A stretch of 64,000 nucleotides of DNA from contig QKIH01000090.1 in NCBI GenBank assembly GCA_003249645.1, positions 1 through 64,000 of the forward strand. The letters run 5' to 3'. The notes below the pieces were generated by a model. It saw only the letters and a list, made by a program, of their open reading frames with translations, made no database searches and was not told where the DNA came from. The stretch comes from Desulfobulbaceae bacterium. Its GTDB lineage: Bacteria; Desulfobacterota; Desulfobulbia; Desulfobulbales; Desulfocapsaceae. A program made the position numbers and the translations under genes. Below, one piece after another: positions 49,608-58,900 of this stretch. How positions within the stretch are numbered: the stretch's first letter is position 1; every line of letters starts with the position of its first letter.

Positions 49608-51230
49608 TTATTCTTCAAACAGGACACCAGTGCCAAATATCGCATCCGGGTCAAAACACTTTCTAACGGCCCGCATGCTGTCAAGCATCTCTTCAGGGTA
49701 CTGAACCATCAGCATCGCCTTTTTCATCCGGCCTATACCATGCTCTGCAGCAACGGCTCCGCCCATTTGAACGACTTTTTCAGCCCAGCCCAGATAGAGT
49801 TCTTTTGCCCGGGCAAGCTCCTCCATATTCTTCGGCAGCAGATTCACATGAACGTGGTTGTCACCTATATGGCCGAAGACAACACTGTCGATACCCGACT
49901 GCTGAAGACCTTCACGATACACTGCAAAGACAGCGCTCAACTTGTCATCCGGAACCGCCATGTCTGTGCCGACTTTATGGAGTCCGGGGTACTCACGTTT
50001 TCTCTGCCCTATTATGGAATTGACCGCCTCAGGCAGTGCATGCCTGAATAAGCGCTGGGCGGCCATCTCGCTTGGCTCCATGGCAGCCCAGGTATCATCG
50101 AGGCTCAATCCGAACTCTTCCAACATCTCTTCAAGGGGGATGCAGGCTTCCTCTGTTTCTTCTTCGGTACCGGAAAACTCGAAATAGATGCCGCAACCAT
50201 CCCAGGAAGGGAGATCGGGAATATGGCTGCCCGCACCATCCAGTTCTTTTTTCTCTTTCAGCAATCGTAACGCATCGGCATCAAAGTACTCAATAGCATC
50301 AAGGCGTAAATCCTGCCTATTCCGTGCCGCATCAACCAAACGAAGTGCAGTCGGCTCTTCGGGAACAGTCACCAGGACGCCGATCACCGACGATGTTTTC
50401 TGAATTAGTCTTAATTCAACCCCGACAATGATGCCGAGGGTTCCTTCACTGCCGATAAACAGATCGATAAGGTCCATGTCGTGCTTTAACGGATAACCGA
50501 GGGTCGCCTTGGTGGTAGGCAAGCTGAAATCGGCTATCTGAATTTCAATGGTTGAACCATCTAGTTGAACAAGCTGAAAAAGACCGTTTTCAGCAGTTAT
50601 CTCCCCTCTTCTTATTTTTATCAGCCTGCCGTCGGCAAGAACAACATCGATTGCACGTACCCACTCCCTGGTAGCCCCCCAGCGATAGGTTCTCGCACCT
50701 GATGCGTTGGTTGCAACAATACCGCCAATATGGGCGGAAGTCTCTGTAGGATTTACCGGAAACCAGATCTGCAGATCAGCATCTGCCGTTATCTGCTCCA
50801 CACTTTTCTGCTCTGCATCGGTAAGATCGGTACATCTCTCAAAATCTTTTTTCATTAAGAGCCCGGTCAGTAATGCAAGAGACATCCCCGGTTCTACCCG
50901 GACATAATACTCTTCCCCATCCATGCCAACAGCAAGAAAACTGGAAATACCATCAAGAGAAATAATTGAGCCGCCGTCAACGGGAACGGCTCCTCCTGCT
51001 ATACCTGTCCGACCGGCAGAGACTACACATTTTTTATTTTTACCGTGTATATCCTGAACTGCCCAGACAACCTCTTCTATCGTGCTCGGCAAGTACAGCG
51101 CATCAATATTTGCGGCCCGCAACTTGCTCTCGTCACCCAACAGATCATTATATCTTTCAGCTATAATTGACTGATCATCAATCATCTTGCATTCTACAGC
51201 CTCGCAGATAACTGGCTGAATTACATTCAT
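49608..51230 (-). CDS. FAD-binding oxidase, GlcD/D-lactate dehydrogenase-like
   Basis: FAD_binding_4: SAGRTGIAGGAVPVDGG; GTLGIIVGVELRLI; VFGHIGDNHVHVNLLP; AAEHGIGRMKK. Confidence 0.92.
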   Translation of the reverse strand: MNVIQPVICEAVECKMIDDQSIIAERYNDLLGDESKLRAANIDALYLPSTIEEVVWAVQDIHGKNKKCVVSAGRTGIAGGAVPVDGGSIISLDGISSFLAVGMDGEEYYVRVEPGMSLALLTGLLMKKDFERCTDLTDAEQKSVEQITADADLQIWFPVNPTETSAHIGGIVATNASGARTYRWGATREWVRAIDVVLADGRLIKIRRGEITAENGLFQLVQLDGSTIEIQIADFSLPTTKATLGYPLKHDMDLIDLFIGSEGTLGIIVGVELRLIQKTSSVIGVLVTVPEEPTALRLVDAARNRQDLRLDAIEYFDADALRLLKEKKELDGAGSHIPDLPSWDGCGIYFEFSGTEEETEEACIPLEEMLEEFGLSLDDTWAAMEPSEMAAQRLFRHALPEAVNSIIGQRKREYPGLHKVGTDMAVPDDKLSAVFAVYREGLQQSGIDSVVFGHIGDNHVHVNLLPKNMEELARAKELYLGWAEKVVQMGGAVAAEHGIGRMKKAMLMVQYPEEMLDSMRAVRKCFDPDAIFGTGVLFEE

Positions 51231-51634
51231 ACAAACTCCTTATACTATTTAACTTGTCATACATTTTTCAGTCACACTTCAATAACGCCATGTCCGTTAT
51301 AGCAAATTACTGTAAGACCGATACAAAAAAAATGCATACTTGAATGGAAAAGAACCTGCTGAGACGAGAGGAAGCCTCCAAAAAGTTACACCCCAGCCTC
51401 ACCGACAAATCTTGATCAAAGCAATTTCAGGTAGATAGCAATGTAATTCCAAGCAGATTTCTGCTGATCGACATAAAAGACCGTATCAGCAAAAACAGTC
51501 GCATCCACAATCAGCCGAAAGATCACCGCGGTGATTAAATACCGCCTGACCTGTTTATTCTCTTTATTAAGTGATTATAAAAACGATATTATAGGAATAG
51601 GATAATATTGGATAAATAGAAGAAAACGACAAAA

Positions 51635-54151
51635 TTGGAAACTCGGGTGTCAGCTCAATTAAAAAAGGGAAAAGTGCGTCTTCCTGAAAATATTCGTCTG
51701 GAAATTGCAGACCGCATGGTTCGTGTCATCGTCCCGGTAATGGCTGCCATTTTAGCAGTACATGTTATCGGCAGCTTCCTGCTGCTGGAAAGCTACGAAT
51801 ATTACCGTTTAATTGCAGTCTTTATTATCCTGACAGCAGTGGTTCCAGCATGGATTCTCGTGTTGAAAGGGAAATCGCACGCAGCTCTGCTGGTTATTTT
51901 TGTTTTCATAAACGGTGCCTGGCTGGTGCAGATGATAGTCAGCGGCGGAAATACTCTTGGCGTTTTTGCAACCGTCACAATTGTGACACCGTATATAGTC
52001 TTGTACGGTTTACGGGGAGGTGTTCTGTATGCTCTTTTTGCCCTGACAGTAACGGGCCTTTTTGTCTTCTTCGACTTTCCTCCTCTAGCCCGGAATGTTG
52101 AACCGTCTTCTTCTGTATACTCCCTGTTCAACCTTGCCATCTATCTTTCCAGCCAGATTCTTGCCGTTATTATTCCAGTAAAAATAATGGCTGAGGCTCT
52201 GACAGATCTACAAGGGGTAACACAAGAAAAATCTGCAGTAGCCGCAGAACTTAACAGCATCCTCGAAAGGACACCGGACCTCATCTTTAAAACCGATAAG
52301 GATCAGAAAATAGTGTTTATTAATAAGGCGGTGGAAAGATACGGCTACCGCCCGGAAGAGGTTATCGGCACAGATATTCAGGACATTATCCATCCGGAAG
52401 ACAAAGAAAACAACGATTTCAGATCCCATGAACGGACAAGCCTCGAAAAAAGCAATCATCAATTTAAGATACGACTGCAATCCGACGGCAGGATTTTAGA
52501 TGAAAATGTTGAGTTTCCACAATATTCAAACATATTTTTCGTAAAAACAAACACGATCTTTGATGAGGAGACGAAGAACTGCATCGGCTACCAGGGGATT
52601 GCCAGAGATATCAGCGAAGAAGAGCGCAATCTTGCGAAACTGCGAAAATTTGCAGCCGTGATTGAGCAGACCGAAGATGAAGTTGTAATAACTGATGAAA
52701 ATGGAATTATACAGTATGTCAATCCGGCCTTTGAAAAGAACTCCGGTTACACCCGGGATGAACTGCTTGGCAGCAGACCTTCCATATTTAAAAGCGGCAT
52801 CCACGAGGAGTCACTCTATCGAGAACTCTGGTCAACCATTGAAAATAAACGCACCTGGAAAGGCCAGTTCTATAATAAACTGAAGGGAGGAGATATCGTT
52901 CTTCATGATGCAGCCATTACGCCGATAGTTGATGCCGAAGGGAATATCTCGGCCTATGTTTCAATCCAGCGGGATATAACAGAGAAGGTGCGAACCGAAC
53001 AGCGGCTGCAGCAGCTTCAGAAAATGGAGGCACTCGGCACTCTGGCTGGCGGTATTGCACACGATTTTAATAATATTCTCGGTGCATTGATGGGGTTTGC
53101 CGAACTGGTCAAAGAGAGCCTGCCGGAACAGAGCGAATCGTACAGAAGACAGGATCAGGTAATAAAGGCAAGTCTGAGGGCGAAAAAGCTGATCGAACAG
53201 ATCCTTCTCTTCAGCCGACAGGAGGAGAAAGAGATCAAACCGGTACAGCCGCATTTCATCATCACCGAGGCGTTAAAACTTATACGCGCCTCTATTCCGT
53301 CAACAATTGAAATAAAGCAGTCCATCCCCAATAATCTTGGTTATGTGGTTGCAGACTCCACCCATATCCATCAGATTGTGATGAATTTATGCACCAATGC
53401 CTATCACGCCATGCGCGATGCAGGCGGAATTTTGGATGTAACCTTATCCAAGCTGGATATCAGTGAGGGAGATTCTTCATTTTCCCGGATTGGACTTGCC
53501 GCCGGCAGGTATATGGTTCTTGAAGTAAGTGATACCGGACATGGTATTCCCCCGGAAATGATTGAGAAAATATTCAACCCCTATTTTACGACCAAAGAAA
53601 AGAGCGAGGGTACCGGGCTTGGTCTTTCGGTTGTCCACGGCATCGTAAAGAATTACGGCGGAGTCATAAAGGTCTATAGTGATCCGGGACTCGGCACCAA
53701 CATCCGTATCTACCTGCCTCGCGTTGAAATGGATGTTTCGTCTGAGCGAAAAAACGAGCCGGGTCCTTTGCGGGGAGGTGAAGAGCATATCATGGTGGTG
53801 GATGATGAACCGTCAATGCTGGAAATGATGGAAATCACCCTTCACAGTCTGGGCTACAGGGTCTCTTCCTTTACAGACAGTTATGAAGCAGTTGAGGCCT
53901 TTGAGAGCGAACCCGACCGGTTTGATCTGATCATCACAGACGTGACCATGCCCCACCTGACTGGACTGGATCTGACGGCAAGGATTTATACCATAAAACC
54001 CGGCATGCCGATCATCCTGTGTACCGGTTTTAGTGAACTGACAACAAAAGAAAGAGCGGAATCTCTGGGTATCAAAAATTTTCTGCTTAAACCTGTCCTT
54101 CGACGGGATCTGTCAGAAGCCATTCGTAAAGCCCTTGATATTCAAAGATAA
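51635..54151 (+). CDS. Membrane PAS-PAS hybrid sensor histidine kinase with REC domain
   Basis: N-terminal TM block, two PAS-like domains, LGTLAGGIAHDFNNILGALMGFAEL, GTGLGLSVVHGIV, REC MVVDDEPSMLEMM/DLIITDVTMP. Confidence 0.93.
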   Translation: METRVSAQLKKGKVRLPENIRLEIADRMVRVIVPVMAAILAVHVIGSFLLLESYEYYRLIAVFIILTAVVPAWILVLKGKSHAALLVIFVFINGAWLVQMIVSGGNTLGVFATVTIVTPYIVLYGLRGGVLYALFALTVTGLFVFFDFPPLARNVEPSSSVYSLFNLAIYLSSQILAVIIPVKIMAEALTDLQGVTQEKSAVAAELNSILERTPDLIFKTDKDQKIVFINKAVERYGYRPEEVIGTDIQDIIHPEDKENNDFRSHERTSLEKSNHQFKIRLQSDGRILDENVEFPQYSNIFFVKTNTIFDEETKNCIGYQGIARDISEEERNLAKLRKFAAVIEQTEDEVVITDENGIIQYVNPAFEKNSGYTRDELLGSRPSIFKSGIHEESLYRELWSTIENKRTWKGQFYNKLKGGDIVLHDAAITPIVDAEGNISAYVSIQRDITEKVRTEQRLQQLQKMEALGTLAGGIAHDFNNILGALMGFAELVKESLPEQSESYRRQDQVIKASLRAKKLIEQILLFSRQEEKEIKPVQPHFIITEALKLIRASIPSTIEIKQSIPNNLGYVVADSTHIHQIVMNLCTNAYHAMRDAGGILDVTLSKLDISEGDSSFSRIGLAAGRYMVLEVSDTGHGIPPEMIEKIFNPYFTTKEKSEGTGLGLSVVHGIVKNYGGVIKVYSDPGLGTNIRIYLPRVEMDVSSERKNEPGPLRGGEEHIMVVDDEPSMLEMMEITLHSLGYRVSSFTDSYEAVEAFESEPDRFDLIITDVTMPHLTGLDLTARIYTIKPGMPIILCTGFSELTTKERAESLGIKNFLLKPVLRRDLSEAIRKALDIQR

Positions 54152-54210
54152 TACAGATAGAATTCCACTAGAAAAATGGTAAACGAAAGAAAAATCACTC
54201 TCCAGAACTC

Positions 54211-55671
54211 TTGACGGAACAGATGGCCTATATCCTTATAATAGATGATGATCCTGAAATCAGACAATTGGTGACAGAATGTCTGGGTGATGAAGGACAT
54301 GTACTGATAGTGGCAGACTCACTGACTGAAGGAAGGTCTTTGAGGAATATCAGTGCATTCGATCTGGTTTTTCTTGATGTCAATCTCCCTGACGGTAGCG
54401 GTCTGGAGGCTATTGCCGATTTCAAAAACAGCGATTCAGAACCTGAAGTGATCATTGTTACCGCAGAAGGAAAGGCCGAAGGGGCAAAAATGGCCTTTGA
54501 TTACGGAGCCTGGGATTATATTCTTAAACCCTTTACACATCACGAAATAAAGCTTGCAACAAAACGTGCCCTCGAAATCAGGGCATCAAAAAAGGCCCTG
54601 AAAATCTCCTCTTCGACAGTTTTTGACAGAGCGGAGATTATCGGAAACAGTCCAAAGTTAAAGATGAGCCTGAATCTGGCGGCGCAATGTGCCCGCAGCG
54701 ATGCCAGCGTCCTGCTGACAGGACAGACAGGTACCGGTAAGGAGTTGATGGCTCAGACAATCCACAAAAACAGCAACCGGAAAGACGGTAACTTTGTTGT
54801 TGTGGACTGTGCGGCACTGCCGGAACAGCTGGTTGAGTCGGTCTTGTTCGGCAATATCAAGGGAGCCTTTACAGGTGCGGATACAAGTCGGGATGGGCTG
54901 GTCAAAAAGGCCGATAAAGGAACTCTTTTTCTAGACGAAATCGGCGAACTGCCCCTATCAATACAGAAAAAATTTTTACGGGTCTTGCAGGAGAGAAGTT
55001 TCAAACCAGTGGGTGGCACAAAAGATATCCAGAGTGATTTCAGACTGATTTGTGCGACCAACAGAGACCTGGATGAAATGTCAGAAAATGAACAATTTAG
55101 AAGAGATCTGCTCTTTCGCATCAGGACTTTTCATATTGAGCTTCCTCCTCTATGCGAATGCAGGGAAGATATTAGAGATCTTACCCTGTATTATATCCAC
55201 CGGTTGTGCAAACGTTACGGTTATGAAGCAAAACGATTTGTGCCTGAATTTCTTGACGCTCTTGAAGCCTACAACTGGCCTGGTAATATCAGAGAGTTTG
55301 TCAGCACCATGGAAAAGGCTATTCTCGCCAACCCGGAAGCTGCTGCTCTCTATCCTAATTATCTGCCCAATCAGATCCGGCTGGAAGCACTGAAATTTTC
55401 AATAGGAAATCAGCAGAATTCCAGCCGTCCGGGGTCGACCCTGTCTCAAACTCCAGTGTCAACATTGTCAATTCCCCTCCCCGATGAGTTGTTTTCTCCC
55501 ATCAAACCGCTTAAGCAGGTCAAAGAATACACGGCCAACGTGACAGAAGAACGCTATCTCATCGAACTCCTGAAACAGTCAGAGAACAATCTTGACACGG
55601 CAAGCAAACTTTCCTGTCTCAGCAAGAGTCATCTTTATTCCCTGCTGAAAAAATATTCAATCGACCGTTAA
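54211..55671 (+). CDS. NtrC-family sigma-54-dependent response regulator
   Basis: REC LIIDDDPEIRQLV; GQTGTGKELMAQTIH; GNIKGAFTGAD; C-terminal HTH. Starts at TTG or internal ATG. Confidence 0.93.
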   Translation: MTEQMAYILIIDDDPEIRQLVTECLGDEGHVLIVADSLTEGRSLRNISAFDLVFLDVNLPDGSGLEAIADFKNSDSEPEVIIVTAEGKAEGAKMAFDYGAWDYILKPFTHHEIKLATKRALEIRASKKALKISSSTVFDRAEIIGNSPKLKMSLNLAAQCARSDASVLLTGQTGTGKELMAQTIHKNSNRKDGNFVVVDCAALPEQLVESVLFGNIKGAFTGADTSRDGLVKKADKGTLFLDEIGELPLSIQKKFLRVLQERSFKPVGGTKDIQSDFRLICATNRDLDEMSENEQFRRDLLFRIRTFHIELPPLCECREDIRDLTLYYIHRLCKRYGYEAKRFVPEFLDALEAYNWPGNIREFVSTMEKAILANPEAAALYPNYLPNQIRLEALKFSIGNQQNSSRPGSTLSQTPVSTLSIPLPDELFSPIKPLKQVKEYTANVTEERYLIELLKQSENNLDTASKLSCLSKSHLYSLLKKYSIDR

Positions 55672-55696
55672 GTTCTGATTCCTGAAAAATCATAAA

Positions 55697-55713
55697 GTCG
55701 TATGAAATACGAC
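55697..55713. promoter_or_regulatory. Candidate enhancer (UAS) palindrome for the NtrC-type regulator
   Basis: GTCGTAT-gaa-ATACGAC, about 90-100 bp upstream of the -24/-12 element. Confidence 0.45.
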
Positions 55714-55798
55714 GAATCCATCTCCGTTTTTTAACCTATCCTCCCAGACATATACACATATCTATCCGATATTAATCATTATTTTAATAATTATGACA

Positions 55799-55815
55799 TT
55801 GGCACCCTTTTTGTA
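55799..55815 (+). promoter_or_regulatory. Candidate sigma-54 promoter
   Basis: TTGGCACCCTTTTTGTA: GG at -24, 10-nt spacing, GT (for GC) at -12. Confidence 0.6.
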
Positions 55816-55928
55816 CTATGCGAGGGTGCGATTGAAGATATCGTCCTGATGCCCGGGCAAAATAGAGATATTAGCGGCATTCCAGGAAAAGATATGAAAA
55901 TTTTCCATTAAAAGAAATTGAGGAACAC

Positions 55929-56303
55929 ATGGAAATAATTGTGAACATGGATGAAATGGATGCAACGGGAACCTCTCTGTTAAATGCCATCTCGCATAAT
56001 ATCGGTGTGAAATCTACAGAGACCTTTGGGCTGGATTGCTTCTGTAAACTTATGAGATCGAGGATTTCAAGTCAGGTAATTGTAGTCTTTCTGATAACTT
56101 CCCTCAAGGAGATCGAGAAGCTGGCGGAGCGTCGATTTTATCTCGGTAACGCAAACATCATCATTATCCTGCGAAAGGATTTCGACGCCCTTATGCCAAA
56201 AGCCTTATCGCTGCGTCCCCGCTTCATAACATCAGTGAATAACGGGTTCGACGAGGTCTGCGCAGTACTGCGAAAAATTATCCTGAACTTCCAGGATCGA
56301 TGA
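55929..56303 (+). CDS. Small protein, possibly degenerate receiver-like
   Basis: 124 aa ORF downstream of sigma-54-like promoter; alternating beta/alpha pattern, no clear Asp/Lys receiver residues. Confidence 0.55.
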   Translation: MEIIVNMDEMDATGTSLLNAISHNIGVKSTETFGLDCFCKLMRSRISSQVIVVFLITSLKEIEKLAERRFYLGNANIIIILRKDFDALMPKALSLRPRFITSVNNGFDEVCAVLRKIILNFQDR

Positions 56304-56449
56304 AGATCATTATAAAATGGCAAAGACGATCAACAAGACAAGATCCCGAAATATTTGATTAATACCATGCTTTATCAAGCATGAAAGACACATAAAACCT
56401 GTAAAAAACATTTCTGTATATTTGAGAAGTTGAAACAAAGGGGAGATAG

Positions 56450-58501
56450 ATGAGTATGTGGAATAATTTAAAATTAAAAGGAAAGTTCGGAATTGGCTTC
56501 GGCATGATTCTGGTCCTCTTGGCAGGTGTTTCAGCCTGGGCAGTATTAGGTATCAGTGAGATAGTCAGAGATGCCGAAGGGGTGATTGATGGCAATAAAC
56601 TCTATGGTATCTTTATCCAAAAGGAATTGGATCATCTAACCTCCGCTGAAAAGGTGAACAGATTCCTCAATGACAGCACTATTACAAAACTCGAAGTCGA
56701 AACAGATCACAGCCAATGCTCTTTCGGCGAATGGTTCTACAGTCCGGAAAGAAAGAAGGCAGAGGAGCTTGTACCGCAACTGGTGCCGATTCTCAAGGCA
56801 ATAGAAGCACCTCATGAGCGCTATCATGAAGCAGTCAAGGCAATTGCAGAGGCTCATTCTGAACAGGTCGATCTTGAAATGGGTGATTTTTTACGGCAAA
56901 TGAAAGCTGATATCGTCATCTGGGCTCAGCCCATTAAGGATGTGTTTGTTGACAGAAACCTGTCAACATTCAATGTCCTTACCGACCATGAACAATCCGA
57001 TTTGTACAAATGGCTCCATTCCGGCAGGATAGAAAAGCAGAAGCAGGATAGCAAAGAGTTTTCCAGCATGTGTGATGCACTTGAAAAGGCAAATACTGAG
57101 CTATTTATGAGCGCCCGGGACCTGAAAGAACGCCTCAACGTAGACACCAGGGAAAATGTTGCTCAGCAATACATGATTACGACCAAACCGCTTGCCTACA
57201 AGACCCTCAGTGCAGTCGACGAAATATTGAAATGGCATGAGCAGCATATTGCCGGTTATGAACTGGCAAAAAAAGTCTATAGAGAAGAGCTGGCTCCTTC
57301 TCTTCAGGAGGTCAAGAAACTTATCGATGATCTCAAGCGCACCACAAGAGAAAATATGATAACGGATGAGCATATGATTGGAGAAGCCAGCCAGATCCGT
57401 TCCGGTGTTATGATCTTCTCCATAATTGCAACCGTCTTGGGGGTTGGCTTTGCCTTCATTATTACCCGTGGCATAATGATCCCCATTCAGCGGGGTGTCA
57501 AGCTGGTGGAAACAGTTGCTTCAGGTGACCTGACAGCCAGAGTGGAGCTTCAGCAGAAAGATGAAGTCGGCAACATGATCGGCTCCTTAAACAAGATGAC
57601 CCAGAACCTGCAGCAAATGTTTGGCAATATTTCTGAAGGTGTCAGCACCCTCACCTCTTCCTCGACTGAGTTGTCTGCTATTTCTGAACAGATGGCCGGA
57701 AACTCGGAGCAGACATCCCAACGCTCAAACCAGGTTGCCGCCGCTTCTGAGCAGATGCGTGCAGATATGAATTCCGTTGCAGCGGCTTCCGAAGAGGCCT
57801 CCGTAAATGTCCAGATGGTTGCTGCAGCAGCAGAACAGATGACGGCAACAATCAGTGAGATTGCCGGAGGAACAGAAAAAGGCCGTGCCATTACTGAGAG
57901 TGCCGTCCGCCAGGCAGTAAACGCATCTGAAAATATAAGACAGCTCGGTATCGCCGCCGAAGATGTCGGCAAGGTCACTGAAACGATAAACGAAATTTCT
58001 GAGCAGACCAATCTGCTTGCCCTCAATGCCACCATTGAAGCAGCTCGTGCAGGTGAAGCCGGAAAAGGCTTTGCTGTGGTCGCCAACGAAATCAAGGATC
58101 TGGCAAAACAAACTGCAATCGCAACCCAGGATATTAAAAACAGAATCGGGGGAATGCAGAAATCGACATCGATTGCAGTTTCCGAAATCCACCAGATAGA
58201 ACAGGTGATCAATGAGATCAATCAGATCGTTACGTCAATAGCTTCTGCCGTCGAAGAGCAGGCCACGTCCACCCAGGAGATTGCCGGCAATGTCAGCCAG
58301 GCAGCAACCGGCATTCAGGATGTAAACGACAAGGTCTCGCAAAATTCTGCCGTAACCGGCGAGATTGTAAAAGAAATTTCAGGAGTAAACGGTTCTGCAC
58401 ATGAAATTGCTGAAGGAAGCAGGCAGGTATATGCCAGCGCCGGTGAACTCTCAAAACTTGCCGAGCAGCTCAATGTAATGATTGCACAGTTTAAAATATA
58501 A
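56450..58501 (+). CDS. Methyl-accepting chemotaxis protein with CZB-like sensor region
   Basis: HAMP and MCP signalling domain (EQTNLLALNATIEAARAGEAGKGFAVVANEIKDLAKQT); CZB-like DHSQCSFGEWFYS...APHERYH. Confidence 0.92.
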   Translation: MSMWNNLKLKGKFGIGFGMILVLLAGVSAWAVLGISEIVRDAEGVIDGNKLYGIFIQKELDHLTSAEKVNRFLNDSTITKLEVETDHSQCSFGEWFYSPERKKAEELVPQLVPILKAIEAPHERYHEAVKAIAEAHSEQVDLEMGDFLRQMKADIVIWAQPIKDVFVDRNLSTFNVLTDHEQSDLYKWLHSGRIEKQKQDSKEFSSMCDALEKANTELFMSARDLKERLNVDTRENVAQQYMITTKPLAYKTLSAVDEILKWHEQHIAGYELAKKVYREELAPSLQEVKKLIDDLKRTTRENMITDEHMIGEASQIRSGVMIFSIIATVLGVGFAFIITRGIMIPIQRGVKLVETVASGDLTARVELQQKDEVGNMIGSLNKMTQNLQQMFGNISEGVSTLTSSSTELSAISEQMAGNSEQTSQRSNQVAAASEQMRADMNSVAAASEEASVNVQMVAAAAEQMTATISEIAGGTEKGRAITESAVRQAVNASENIRQLGIAAEDVGKVTETINEISEQTNLLALNATIEAARAGEAGKGFAVVANEIKDLAKQTAIATQDIKNRIGGMQKSTSIAVSEIHQIEQVINEINQIVTSIASAVEEQATSTQEIAGNVSQAATGIQDVNDKVSQNSAVTGEIVKEISGVNGSAHEIAEGSRQVYASAGELSKLAEQLNVMIAQFKI

Positions 58502-58540
58502 CAGGATACCCGGCTGCAGGCAGACAGCTGTTTTCTTCCC

Positions 58541-58571
58541 GGTGGTTTTACCACATGCCGGTAAAACCACC
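58541..58571 (+). terminator. Hairpin after first MCP gene, no canonical U-tract
   Basis: GGTGGTTTTACC-N7-GGTAAAACCACC. Confidence 0.5.
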
Positions 58572-58900
58572 ATTTGCATTGTATCAGCAAGACCTACAAA
58601 CATAACTATTTATTAGAGTTGAAAGCCTATCTCCAGAGGAGCCCTTTCAACGGGTTATTTGATGTATTGATTGCAAGTCAGCCGACAGACTTTTTAATCC
58701 GATAATTCAACAGAATTACAGGTTGATACCATATAATTATTTATTGAGACAATTTATTGGAAAAAGCGATTTGATTACGATAGGATTGTCTAAAATAAAT
58801 ATTTTGAAGAACAAATATTTAAAAGAGAAATAATAGAAAAAGATGTTCAGCGAGTAAGCTACATTATACATTTTTAGCTATTCACTAATTGGAGAAAAAC

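Noticed and set aside
57550-58221. 223-aa minus-strand ORF (and 155-aa companion)
   Set aside because: Antisense to the MCP signalling domain; Ala/Ser-rich shadow of coiled-coil codons. The same applies to 59992-60543.
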